Below, in pieces: positions 50,699 through 60,219 of a stretch of 64,000 bases of DNA. The position numbers and the translations under genes were made by a program. Location: assembly GCA_003218135.1 (NCBI GenBank), contig QHNQ01000028.1, forward strand, positions 1-64,000. Reading direction: 5' to 3'. Positions within the stretch are counted from its first letter, which is position 1, and each line of letters begins with the position of its first letter. The notes below the pieces were generated by a model. The model did no database searches, was not told the origin of the DNA, and worked only from the letters and a program-made list of their open reading frames with translations. This DNA is from Verrucomicrobiota bacterium (GTDB lineage Bacteria; Verrucomicrobiota; Verrucomicrobiia; Chthoniobacterales; UBA10450).

Positions 50699-52974
50699 AC
50701 AGAGGCCGGCTGAGCTCACGTCTCCGGATTCAGCTTGTTGGCTTACTCATGCTGTTGGGCATGGGCGCGCTCGGGCTGAGGCTCTGGTGGATACAAGTAG
50801 CCCATGGCGCAGAATGGACTTCACAGCTTCGTGGCAGTTCCCAAGCGACCGTCCGCATCCCCTCCGTGCGCGGCGAGATCAAAGACCGCAACGGCGTGAC
50901 TCTTGTCCAAAACCGCGCCAGTTATGAGGTGGATTTCTATTTGCCCGAAATGGTTAAAGGCTATCGCGAACGCTTTGGTTCGCCACCGTTGACTGAATAT
51001 CGAGCAGTCATCAATGGCATGCCGAAAGATCAAAAGGAGCCAGACATAATCAAGATTGTGAATGACGGTATCGTCCCACGTCTTAACGACCTCGATCTTG
51101 CACGCGACTACAATGCCGGTCGGTTGCAGAAACATTATCGCAACGACACCGAGGTCCCATACTCCTACGTCAAAGATATCGATTTCCCAACTTTAGCGAA
51201 ATTCTCTGAACATGACGTCGGATTGCCGGGAGTAGATATCGCGATCAAACCGGTGCGCTCGTACGTCTATGGTGCGTTGGCCGCCCATATTCTGGGTTAC
51301 GTCGGCATGCCCAATGACATCGACAAAGAGGAAGCAGGGAAATTCACCTTTTACCAGCAGGACGTGGAAGGAAAATCGAACATCGAAAAAACGATGGACC
51401 AATATCTGCGCGGGAAACCTGGTGTGCGTTATTTGCGCAAGAATGCCAAGGGAACGATCGAAGGTGTCCTTAAGGAAGATCCTCCACAACAAGGCGCCAA
51501 CGTTTTCCTCACTATCGATTCGCGCATTCAGGCGATTGCAGAGGAAGCGCTGCGCGCGGTGAGTCGGGCTGGTGCGGTAGTTGTCGATCCAAACAACGGC
51601 AACGTTCTGGCGCTGACTTCGGTTCCCTCATTTGATCCAAATACTTTCATCCCCAGCATCAAGGCCAAGGATTGGAAAGCGCTGCAGAAAGACGAGGCCG
51701 ATCCATTAGTCAACCGCGCGATTAGTTGCCTGCCGCCAGGATCCACATTTAAGCTCATCACGTCACTCGCCGGATTGCGGGGCGCGAAAAATTTAGCAGG
51801 TGCTAAATACAGCTGCGGTGGCGGTGTGAGTTACGGTGACCACTTCTTCCAATGCTGGGTAGCCTCAAAACATTATACCCACGGGACCATCGGACTGGCC
51901 GATGCGATCAAGGTGTCGTGCGACTCCTTTTTCTATCAGTACGGCAATGCAGCCGGGATTCAGTCGATTGACCACATTGGCAAGATGTTGGGAATCGGCG
52001 AGGAATCAGGTCTGCAACTCAGCGGCGAACAGACCGGCAATATGCCCGGGCCAGAGTGGATGCAAATCCATCATCCACAAGAGAGATGGTCACAAGCGCA
52101 AACGGCGAACGTTTCAATTGGTCAGGGCTACACACTTGTTTCTCCACTGCAACTGGCTATGTCCTATGCAGCGATCGCAAACGGCGGCGTCTGTTATTAC
52201 CCACGCTTGGTCGATAAGGTTTTGAAGCAAGACGGCTCTCCGCTCTTAGATGAGCAAGGCAATCCAGCAGCGCCACCACCGCGGGTCCGATCGGATTTAC
52301 GTCAGGAAATCCCCCCTGACCGGATCGAGCTGGTCCGCAAAGGTCTTTGGAAGGTTGTCAACGAAGGCGGTGGAACCGGCGGCAGGGCACATTTGCAAGA
52401 TTGGGTGGTCGCGGGAAAAACCGGCACTGCGCAGGCCACCGAGCGCGGCCACGAGGAAAACGTTGCGTGGTTTGCGTGTTTCGCGCCATTTGACCATCCG
52501 AAGTACGTCGTCGTAGTGATGGTGCAGGGCGCCTCTGGGCACGGCGGAGAGGTTGCGGGCCCGATCGCTACACGCATTCTCGAACGCACGCTCGCGCAGG
52601 ATGAAGGAAAGTTCGACATGAAGGTCGCTTGGCTCACACCCGCACATCACGCCAATCCGCTCCAATTGATCAAAGCAGTGGCTTATCACGACGCGGGAGG
52701 AAATCTCGGAAGCGATGATGAGGAAGGTGCCGATAATGCACAAGGCGCGGCTGCGCAAATGGCAAGCTCCGACGCGTCGCCCGATGTCGAACCCGAAGCA
52801 GATTCTCAAGGGAGCGTCCGGCGGCGAGGAAGCGCTCCCGTAGTTCGGACGACCTCGGCTGCGCCCCAGGCACCACGCAACTTTTTTGAACGTCTTTTTG
52901 GAGTACGCCGGCAACCGGCACCTGCACCACCGCCGCCACCGCCTAACCGCCGGCGTGGAACAAATACACGATGA
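50695..52974 (+). CDS. mrdA: Penicillin-binding protein 2
   Basis: Transpeptidase motifs STFK (PPGSTFKLITS), SCDSFFYQYG, KTGTAQ. Confidence 0.95.
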   Translation: MNRGRLSSRLRIQLVGLLMLLGMGALGLRLWWIQVAHGAEWTSQLRGSSQATVRIPSVRGEIKDRNGVTLVQNRASYEVDFYLPEMVKGYRERFGSPPLTEYRAVINGMPKDQKEPDIIKIVNDGIVPRLNDLDLARDYNAGRLQKHYRNDTEVPYSYVKDIDFPTLAKFSEHDVGLPGVDIAIKPVRSYVYGALAAHILGYVGMPNDIDKEEAGKFTFYQQDVEGKSNIEKTMDQYLRGKPGVRYLRKNAKGTIEGVLKEDPPQQGANVFLTIDSRIQAIAEEALRAVSRAGAVVVDPNNGNVLALTSVPSFDPNTFIPSIKAKDWKALQKDEADPLVNRAISCLPPGSTFKLITSLAGLRGAKNLAGAKYSCGGGVSYGDHFFQCWVASKHYTHGTIGLADAIKVSCDSFFYQYGNAAGIQSIDHIGKMLGIGEESGLQLSGEQTGNMPGPEWMQIHHPQERWSQAQTANVSIGQGYTLVSPLQLAMSYAAIANGGVCYYPRLVDKVLKQDGSPLLDEQGNPAAPPPRVRSDLRQEIPPDRIELVRKGLWKVVNEGGGTGGRAHLQDWVVAGKTGTAQATERGHEENVAWFACFAPFDHPKYVVVVMVQGASGHGGEVAGPIATRILERTLAQDEGKFDMKVAWLTPAHHANPLQLIKAVAYHDAGGNLGSDDEEGADNAQGAAAQMASSDASPDVEPEADSQGSVRRRGSAPVVRTTSAAPQAPRNFFERLFGVRRQPAPAPPPPPPNRRRGTNTR

Positions 52975-53046
52975 ACTTCTGGTCAGAACCATTACCGCAG
53001 GACGTATCGGGAATTTGGCTTCTGACAGATCAACCTCTTCAGTTTT

Positions 53047-54621
53047 ATGATAGACAAGGTAAAAAAGATTTTGGGGCTTTCTTCTCGAAAGACTGGCAAC
53101 AAGCTGATACTCAGCGTGGAAAAACTCGAATCGCGGGTAGCGCTGCTAGAAAACAGCCGACTGGAGGAATATAGCGTCGAACGTAGCACCTCGAGGAATA
53201 TCGTCGGCAGCATCTACAAGGGAAAAGTCCGAAACATCGAGATGGGATTGAAGGCGATGTTTGTCGACATCGGCTTCGAGAAAAACGCGTTTCTGCATTT
53301 TTGGGATGCGATTCCGGCCGCGCTTGATAGCGGGATTGAAGAAATCGATCGCCGAGGAAACAAGCGTCCTCGAAAACGAATCACCGTAAAAGATATACCG
53401 AGTATTTACCCGGTCAGCTCGGATGTCATTGTGCAGGTAACCAAAGGCCCGATCGGTACAAAGGGGCCGCGGGTGACTACCAATCTCAGTTTTCCGGGGC
53501 GTTACCTAGTGCTGATGCCGTTCAGTGATCACAGCGGTATCTCGCGAAAAATTGAGAACCCAAAGGAACGCGAGCGGCTCCGTAAGGTTCTGCGCGACCT
53601 GGACACTCCAGAAGGTGTTGGAGTCATCATTCGCACAGTAGGCGAAGGCCAGCGCGCCAGATATTTCGTCCGCGATCTGCGTTTCCTGCTCGATCAGTGG
53701 GCCAAAGTAGAGCAGGCCATTCGCGACAACCCGGCTCCTTGTCGGCTGTTTGAGGAACCGGACCTGGTTGAGCGAACGGTGCGCGATTTTCTGACCGAAG
53801 AAATCGACCAGGTCGTTTGCGACGATCGGGAATCAACGGACAGGATGATCGAAATGATTGGGCAGATTTCCAGGCGCGCGCGTAATCGGGTTCGTTTTTA
53901 CGACGGTGCCACGCCGATTTTCGAGACTTACGGCGTGCAAAAACAAATCGACGACGCATTTCACAGGCAAGTCTGGCTGAACTGTGGCGGGTATATCGTG
54001 ATTGATGAGACTGAAGCGTTGGTAGCCATTGATGTGAATACCGGCCGCAATAAGGGGGGACGCGATGTGGAGAAAACAATTTTGCAAACCAACCTGGAGG
54101 CGGCAGATGAAATCGCGCGCCAGCTTCGGTTGCGCAACATCGGTGGTTTGATCATAAGCGACTTCATCGACATGAAGAGCCGGAGAGACCAGCAGGCGGT
54201 TTACAATTTGATGAAGGAGCGGCTCAGCCGTGATAAAGCCAGGACGCATGTGCTTCCCATTTCACAACTCGGCCTGATGGAGATGACCCGACAAAGAGCC
54301 CAGGAAAGCCTGAGCGACACGATCTATGAAAATTGCCCGTACTGCGCTGGGCGTGGAGTTGTGAAAACATCCATGACCACAAGCGTGGAACTGCACAGGA
54401 CTCTAAACACCGTCATGCGCAAATATCAGGACACCATTCACGAAATCCGGGTGATCTTGAACCCCGACGTTTTGAAGCGATTAAGAGAGGAAGATGAAGA
54501 ACTATTGGTGGAACTGGAGCGCCGGTACGCAGGTCGCTTAATGTTCCGCGGCGACCCTACATTTCACCATGAAAGGTTCGTCATTACGGACGCCAATACC
54601 GGGGCCGAACTGAAGCCTTAA
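53047..54621 (+). CDS. rng: Ribonuclease G/E family
   Basis: S1-like N-terminus, IDVNTGRN, QLGLMEMTRQR, CPYCAGRG. Confidence 0.95.
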   Translation: MIDKVKKILGLSSRKTGNKLILSVEKLESRVALLENSRLEEYSVERSTSRNIVGSIYKGKVRNIEMGLKAMFVDIGFEKNAFLHFWDAIPAALDSGIEEIDRRGNKRPRKRITVKDIPSIYPVSSDVIVQVTKGPIGTKGPRVTTNLSFPGRYLVLMPFSDHSGISRKIENPKERERLRKVLRDLDTPEGVGVIIRTVGEGQRARYFVRDLRFLLDQWAKVEQAIRDNPAPCRLFEEPDLVERTVRDFLTEEIDQVVCDDRESTDRMIEMIGQISRRARNRVRFYDGATPIFETYGVQKQIDDAFHRQVWLNCGGYIVIDETEALVAIDVNTGRNKGGRDVEKTILQTNLEAADEIARQLRLRNIGGLIISDFIDMKSRRDQQAVYNLMKERLSRDKARTHVLPISQLGLMEMTRQRAQESLSDTIYENCPYCAGRGVVKTSMTTSVELHRTLNTVMRKYQDTIHEIRVILNPDVLKRLREEDEELLVELERRYAGRLMFRGDPTFHHERFVITDANTGAELKP

Positions 54622-54758
54622 GGCGGGTCAAAAAAGACTTGCAAATTCGGGCGGCTCGGCTCAGACTCGGGCATCCAGACACGGATGCGAACTTCGTTTT
54701 GACTTGGACGCCAAAATGTTTGGAGGCTAAAAGGAAACTTAACCAAAAGGAGAAATAA

Positions 54759-55460
54759 ATGAAAAAGTTGCTGTTGTGCCTGTTAGGGGCAGGCGCGCTC
54801 GCTTCGGCCGCGTTTGCCGGAACTGAGTATTCTGGGAAGGAAATGAAACAGGTAGCTCCGCCGCCTTGTCCTGAATGGTACGCGGATAGAGAGTTTAACG
54901 TCTCGCTTTGGGGCACGTATGCCTTCGTGGGACATGATTGGGTAGACGACCGGTACATCGAGGCCAATCACGCCTGGGGTGGTGGCGTCGATTTCAAGTA
55001 CTTCTTCATGCGCTACATTGGCGTGGGGATCGAAGGATGGGCGGTTGATGCAAACCAGAAACGCGAAGATATCTTCGTCGATTTCAGTGACGGAATTTTT
55101 CAGCGCAGCTTCCACAGTGAGCGCAACGCGATCGGAGCCGTATTAGGCACCTTGACTCTCCGCTATCCGATTCCTTGCACGCGCTTTGCGCCTTATATTT
55201 TTGGCGGCGCCGGCGGGATCTTTGGTGGCGGCCAGAGGCCAATCAATAAGGCATTTACTGAACCGGGAGAAGGCTTCGACATTGTGCAGACGGTTGGTCA
55301 TACAAACAGCGAGGCGCGGGCAATCGGTCAGGTTGGCGGTGGAATAGAAATTCGGTTCACCCCGCACATTGGCTGGGTCAGTGATTTCAGCTGGAACATT
55401 GTCGACGGACCCCAAAACAACTTCGGCATGGTCCGCACCGGCGTGAATTTTGCCTTCTAA
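54759..55460 (+). CDS. Outer membrane beta-barrel protein
   Basis: Signal peptide, AKGE-like RBS (aaaggagaaataa), barrel-like alternation, terminal Phe. Confidence 0.82.
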   Translation: MKKLLLCLLGAGALASAAFAGTEYSGKEMKQVAPPPCPEWYADREFNVSLWGTYAFVGHDWVDDRYIEANHAWGGGVDFKYFFMRYIGVGIEGWAVDANQKREDIFVDFSDGIFQRSFHSERNAIGAVLGTLTLRYPIPCTRFAPYIFGGAGGIFGGGQRPINKAFTEPGEGFDIVQTVGHTNSEARAIGQVGGGIEIRFTPHIGWVSDFSWNIVDGPQNNFGMVRTGVNFAF

Positions 55461-55483
55461 ACATCCACGCTAGGCTTTGCTTG

Positions 55484-55518
55484 AAAGCGGCGTCCGAAAC
55501 ACTGGACGCCGCTTTTTT
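55484..55518 (+). terminator. Rho-independent terminator
   Basis: AAAGCGGCGTCCgaaacactGGACGCCGCTTTTTT. Confidence 0.93.
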
Positions 55519-55532
55519 GTACGCGACAAGGA

Positions 55533-55553
55533 ACGGCGGTCTCCAGTCCGCCG
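55533..55553. repeat. Short palindrome (aacggcggtctccagtccgccg)
   Basis: Same family as 5531 and 32852. Confidence 0.6.
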
Positions 55554-55626
55554 ACACCGTTAACTGCTTCCCACGAAGATCGCGATTGGCGTTTGCGAAG
55601 GCCCGCATGGGCACGAAATTATCCTG

Positions 55627-56574
55627 ATGTCATTCGCCGAGACTTTGGACAACCTTGCTCTGACAAAATCCGCGCTTGTTCAGCGCTTCGAGGATCTGAT
55701 TTCACCGAAATCGGATCACGAACTCGAAGCAATGGCCCAAGCGTCACGGTCGCTGACGTTGCAAAATTTTGGACGCACGATGCGGCTGTTTGCTCCGCTT
55801 TATCTTTCCAACGAGTGCATCAACAATTGTCGGTATTGCGGTTTCTCCCGTGACAATCCCATCCTCCGCGTCACGCTCGAAGTCGATGAAGTCATCGCTG
55901 AAGCGCAGCATCTCGCCCGACAGGGATTTCGCCAGATTCTTCTTGTCGCAGGTGAACATCCAAAGTTTGTCAGCCGCGATTACTTGGCTGAATGCGTGCG
56001 CTCGCTCGCCCCGGATTTTTCGTCGATCTCGATCGAAGTGGGTCCAATGGAGACGGAGGATTATGTGCGGATTGTCGAGGCCGGGGCGGAAGGGCTCGTC
56101 GTTTATCAGGAGACCTACAACCGCGGTGTCTATGCTGAGATGCATACTGCCGGGCCAAAGCGCGATTTTAATTTTCGGCTCGATTGTGCCGAGCGCGGGT
56201 ATGCGGCTGGTTTTCGCCGCCTGGGCATCGGCGCGCTCATCGGCTTGTCGCGGTGGCAGGACGAAGCGATCGCGCTTGCAGCGCACCTCGAGTATTTGTT
56301 CAGACATTGCTGGCAGGCGCAAATCACTGTCAGTCTTCCCCGCTTGCGCCCGGCAGCAGGCGGGTTTCGTCCGCTTTTCTCCATCACCGACCGCGAACTC
56401 GCTCAGTTGGTTTGCGCATTGCGCATTGTGTTTCCGCAGCTCGGGATCGTGTTGAGCACGCGCGAGCGTGAGATCAGCGACGAACGTTCCCCAGCCGAAA
56501 TCGCCGCAGTGCTTCGCCGTCGCGGGCTCGAACCGGTTTGGAAAGATTGGGACCAGGCACTGTGTAGTGCATGA
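55627..56574 (+). CDS. thiH: 2-iminoacetate synthase ThiH, apparently lacking an internal C-terminal segment
   Basis: Radical SAM CINNCRYCGF; ends ...ISDERSPAEIAAVLRRRGLEPVWKDWDQAL. Confidence 0.9.
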   Translation: MSFAETLDNLALTKSALVQRFEDLISPKSDHELEAMAQASRSLTLQNFGRTMRLFAPLYLSNECINNCRYCGFSRDNPILRVTLEVDEVIAEAQHLARQGFRQILLVAGEHPKFVSRDYLAECVRSLAPDFSSISIEVGPMETEDYVRIVEAGAEGLVVYQETYNRGVYAEMHTAGPKRDFNFRLDCAERGYAAGFRRLGIGALIGLSRWQDEAIALAAHLEYLFRHCWQAQITVSLPRLRPAAGGFRPLFSITDRELAQLVCALRIVFPQLGIVLSTREREISDERSPAEIAAVLRRRGLEPVWKDWDQALCSA

Positions 56575-56589
56575 CAATTTCATCTGTAG

Positions 56590-56608
56590 CGGCGGTATAC
56601 GACCGCCG
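56590..56608. repeat. Short palindrome CGGCGGTatacgACCGCCG
   Basis: Sits between thiH and thiS. Confidence 0.65.
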
Positions 56609-56620
56609 GATTTCGCAGCG

Positions 56621-56821
56621 ATGAAAATTTTGCTCAACGGCGAATGCGTGGATACTCGACAAGCCAAAACGATCGCGGAGCTAATTGATCGGTATCAATT
56701 ACCGCCGCAATCGATCTTGGTTGAGCACAACGGTCTCGCCGTGCATCGACACGAATGGTCAGAGCGCCCCCTATCCCAAGGCGACCGTATCGAATTCATC
56801 CGCGTCGTTGCCGGCGGCTGA
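56621..56821 (+). CDS. thiS: Sulfur carrier protein ThiS
   Basis: MKILLNGECVDTRQAKTIAELI...VVAGG C-terminal GG. Confidence 0.9.
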   Translation: MKILLNGECVDTRQAKTIAELIDRYQLPPQSILVEHNGLAVHRHEWSERPLSQGDRIEFIRVVAGG

Positions 56822-56829
56822 ACGACTTG

Positions 56830-58254
56830 TTAGGCCTGCGCGGCGCTTTTTACCACCACCCGCATCCCGTCTGCTTGGATTACGGTGACTGGTGTTTGCG
56901 GGGCAATGAATTCGCCTTCGGTGACAACATCGACTACGTGATCGGCGAAGCGCGCTTTGCCGCTCGGTCGCAAAACCGTGATTGCGGTGCCTTGCATTCC
57001 GGGCGCGAGCGCGAGGGCAGTAGCGAATTGTCTTGGCATGCCGGCTAACGATGGCCCGGGCGGATTCGAATCCATCAAGGCGAATCGCCGATAAATGCTT
57101 GTACGCGGCAGATAGCGCGCGAGCAGGGCGATGACGATGAATGAGCCGACGATCGCGATGAACATGTTGAGCAACGGCATCGCGAGCATTTTCCCGGTTG
57201 GGAAAAAGTTTTGCCCCGGGTAACGATCGATCATCGTCCAAAGCAATGAGGCCAGCATGAGAAACACCCCGAGGACGCCGAAAACAATTGTGGTATGCGC
57301 GAAGAAAAGAATCTCGATTAATACGAGAACCATCCCGAGGACAAAAAGCGCGACAACTTCCCAGCCGGCGAGCCCCGCCAGATAATGGCCAAGAAAAAAG
57401 AGCGCAAAGCAAATCGCAGAAATGATCCCGGGCCATGTCACCCCCGGCAGTTTGAACTCCAGATACGCGCCGAGGATTCCGCCCAGGAGCAGCAACGGCG
57501 CGATCGCAGTGATCCAAAACGCGATTTGCTCGAACCCAGTGGGCTCGATCGTCGCGACGTTGCCTTTGAGCCCGGCTTTTTTGGTTAGATCGGCAATTGA
57601 ATCGACGATGCCTTCTGCGAGTAACGGCTTGCCGTTGATCTTTTCAGTCCCTTCCTGCGCATTAAGAGTCAGGACCGCTCCCTTGGGGTGAACCACGCGG
57701 TCGCCGATCTTTACTTCTTTATCTTTGTTCATGAACGCCTCGGCAAGATCGGGATTGTGGCCGTTCTTGATCGCCGAGCCGCGGACGAGCGCAGACCAAT
57801 ATGAAATCGTCTTCTCCTTGGCTGTGGCGGGAAGATCTTCTCCAGTCGGAAGAATTGGCGCGGCAGCGCCAATGGCGCTCACCGGTGCCATGTAAATATG
57901 TTGAGTGGCGATGGCGATGAGCGCACCCGCCGAGCCGGCGTTTGTATTGATAAATGTGTACGTGGGGATTTTCGTTTGATTGAGCGCGTTGACGATATCC
58001 GCCGCAGCATCCAAACGCCCACCGTAAGTATTCATCTCGAAGATGATCGCGGAGGCTTCGTTGTTTTCGGCTGTTTTGACCGCGCGCCGTAAAAATGCCA
58101 GTAGCGAAGGCGCGACTTCCCCTCGCAACGGCATGACGACCGCGTCACCTTTGTGAATCACCTCACGCGCTTCCGCTGTCACTGTCTCAGTCAACGCGGA
58201 AAACAAAACGGCCAACAACAGTTTCCTTGTCACAAGTTGGAGATTATTTCGCAC
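56830..58254 (-). CDS. NfeD family membrane-bound serine protease (ClpP-like)
   Basis: EMNTYGGRLDAAADI, NTNAGSAGALIAIA; C-terminal NfeD OB domain. Confidence 0.9.
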   Translation of the reverse strand: MRNNLQLVTRKLLLAVLFSALTETVTAEAREVIHKGDAVVMPLRGEVAPSLLAFLRRAVKTAENNEASAIIFEMNTYGGRLDAAADIVNALNQTKIPTYTFINTNAGSAGALIAIATQHIYMAPVSAIGAAAPILPTGEDLPATAKEKTISYWSALVRGSAIKNGHNPDLAEAFMNKDKEVKIGDRVVHPKGAVLTLNAQEGTEKINGKPLLAEGIVDSIADLTKKAGLKGNVATIEPTGFEQIAFWITAIAPLLLLGGILGAYLEFKLPGVTWPGIISAICFALFFLGHYLAGLAGWEVVALFVLGMVLVLIEILFFAHTTIVFGVLGVFLMLASLLWTMIDRYPGQNFFPTGKMLAMPLLNMFIAIVGSFIVIALLARYLPRTSIYRRFALMDSNPPGPSLAGMPRQFATALALAPGMQGTAITVLRPSGKARFADHVVDVVTEGEFIAPQTPVTVIQADGMRVVVKSAAQA

Positions 58255-58310
58255 TGCGTAAGTTTGGCATCGCTTCCAAAGCCAAACGAGGTAAAAATAA
58301 TCAGGCGCGC

Positions 58311-60161
58311 ATGGGAACGATCCCTTCGGAAACGATCGAGCAAATCGCTGCCGCGAACGATATCGTCGAAGTAATTGGTTCGTATTTTCCGCTGAAACGC
58401 GCGGGAGCGAATTTCAAGGCGCTCTGTCCCTTTCATCAGGAAAAGACGCCGTCGTTCATGGTGAGTCCGAGCCGGCAAACGTTTCATTGTTTCGGCTGCG
58501 GCGCAGGCGGGAGCGTCTTCCGGTTTGTGGTGGATTACGAGCATGTCGATTTTCCGTCAGCGGTGCGCAAACTCGCCGCTCGCGCCGGGATAACCGTGGT
58601 CGAGAAATATGGCGGAGGCGCCACCGGTGATGAACATCGGCAACGCGAATTGCGCGAGCGTTTGCTCAAATTGCATACTGAGGCTGCGCAATGGTTCCAC
58701 GAAAACCTGATTAAGAGAGAAGTCGGCGAGGCCGCGCGAAATTATCTGGCGAACCGCGGGATCACAGGAACAATCGCGAAACGTTGGCAAGTCGGCTACG
58801 CTCCTGACGAGTGGGACGCATTCGGCAGTTGGGCACGCGCGCGGGGCTTTGAAATCCGCGATCTCATCGCGAGCGGTCTCGCAAAAACCAGGGACGATGC
58901 GGAAAAGACTCCGGTCGAGAGGACAAGCGCCTACGATCGCTTTCGCGGGCGAATCATGTTCCCGATTTGCAATGACCTCGGCGAAGTAATCGCGTTCAGT
59001 GGACGCCTTCTACAAGATAAAGAGGGCGCAGCGAAATATCTGAATTCGCCCGAGACGGCCCTTTTTCAAAAGAGCCGTGTGCTTTTCGGATTGGACAAAA
59101 CCAAGCGCGCTCTGATTGAGGCGAACTGTGCGGTCGTCTGCGAAGGACAGGTCGATTTAATAAGCTTGTTTGAGGCTGGGATTACGAATGTGGTGGCGCC
59201 GCAGGGTACGGCATTCACCGAAAATCAGGCGCGCATTCTTAAACGATACGTGAGGGAGATTGTTCTCTGCTATGATTCGGATAAAGCCGGCCAAAAAGCA
59301 GCCGAGAAATCGTTAAGCCCACTGTTGCGGTTAGTAGCCCATACAGCTTGGTACAACGCATTATCCAATCACTTTTACGTACGAATTGCCGAGATGCCGC
59401 CCGGCAAAGATCCCGACACTCTGATTCATGAAGAAGGTGCTGATGCTTTCAGGGAAAGAATTACTAACGCACCAGATTTTTTCGACTATTGGATCGACCG
59501 AGCGAGTAGAGAAATAGACTTCTCGTCTTTGAAGGCAAAGATGGATTTGGCTGCGTCTCTTGCAAGCACGGTTTCTGAAATACACGATCCACTGTTCCGT
59601 GGTCAGGTAGAGCACAAGGTCGCGTCTCGGTTGTCGATTCCCGTCACTGAATTCAAGGTGCTGGTCAAAAAACCTTCGATCGCGCCAGCTCCAAGTCGAC
59701 TTGAACAGGTTGACGTTGTTCGTGGCCACGACATCGCAATGATTTCGATGCTTGTTTTGCGTGATCAACCATCCCGTAATTTTCTTCTCAAAATGAACTG
59801 GCGCGAGGTCTTGGAACAAACGCCCGGCGCCGATTTACTGATCCGGGTGTTGGAAACCGAGCTTCGAACGAACGACGCGGCTTCGCTGAGCGCCTTCATG
59901 TCCAAACTTTCTCCCGAGGACGAAAGTCTGGTTTCTGCTTGGCTCATGCAGAAGATGCCGGCCAACGCAGTTGAGGTGACGGAAAGCTGGTGGAAAGGTC
60001 TGCGGCGAGCGGCGTTTAGGCGGCAACTTGCGGTCGCCGAGAGCCGGATCAAAGTTCCGGGTCTCAGCACCGGGGACATCATAAATTTGCAAAAACAAAT
60101 TCTTGACCTGCAGGAACAGCTCCACGAGCTTTCGCAGCCCGCCGGCTCGGCCGACAATTAG
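58311..60161 (+). CDS. dnaG: DNA primase
   Basis: CPFHQEKTPSFMVSP...CFGCGAGG zinc domain; TOPRIM region. Confidence 0.96.
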   Translation: MGTIPSETIEQIAAANDIVEVIGSYFPLKRAGANFKALCPFHQEKTPSFMVSPSRQTFHCFGCGAGGSVFRFVVDYEHVDFPSAVRKLAARAGITVVEKYGGGATGDEHRQRELRERLLKLHTEAAQWFHENLIKREVGEAARNYLANRGITGTIAKRWQVGYAPDEWDAFGSWARARGFEIRDLIASGLAKTRDDAEKTPVERTSAYDRFRGRIMFPICNDLGEVIAFSGRLLQDKEGAAKYLNSPETALFQKSRVLFGLDKTKRALIEANCAVVCEGQVDLISLFEAGITNVVAPQGTAFTENQARILKRYVREIVLCYDSDKAGQKAAEKSLSPLLRLVAHTAWYNALSNHFYVRIAEMPPGKDPDTLIHEEGADAFRERITNAPDFFDYWIDRASREIDFSSLKAKMDLAASLASTVSEIHDPLFRGQVEHKVASRLSIPVTEFKVLVKKPSIAPAPSRLEQVDVVRGHDIAMISMLVLRDQPSRNFLLKMNWREVLEQTPGADLLIRVLETELRTNDAASLSAFMSKLSPEDESLVSAWLMQKMPANAVEVTESWWKGLRRAAFRRQLAVAESRIKVPGLSTGDIINLQKQILDLQEQLHELSQPAGSADN

Positions 60162-60219
60162 TTGTCGATCTAGAGCCCGGGAAGATCGAACGTCTTAGTC
60201 AAATCTTAACCGTACAATC

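Noticed and set aside
55744-56667. 307-aa minus-strand ORF antisense to thiH
   Set aside because: Radical SAM motifs are on the plus strand; the antisense ORF has no recognisable domain.
59330-59395. Possible small insertion in DnaG (LVAHTAWYNALSNHF before YVRIAEMPPGKDPD)
   Set aside because: May be normal variation after the TOPRIM region; cannot judge without an alignment.
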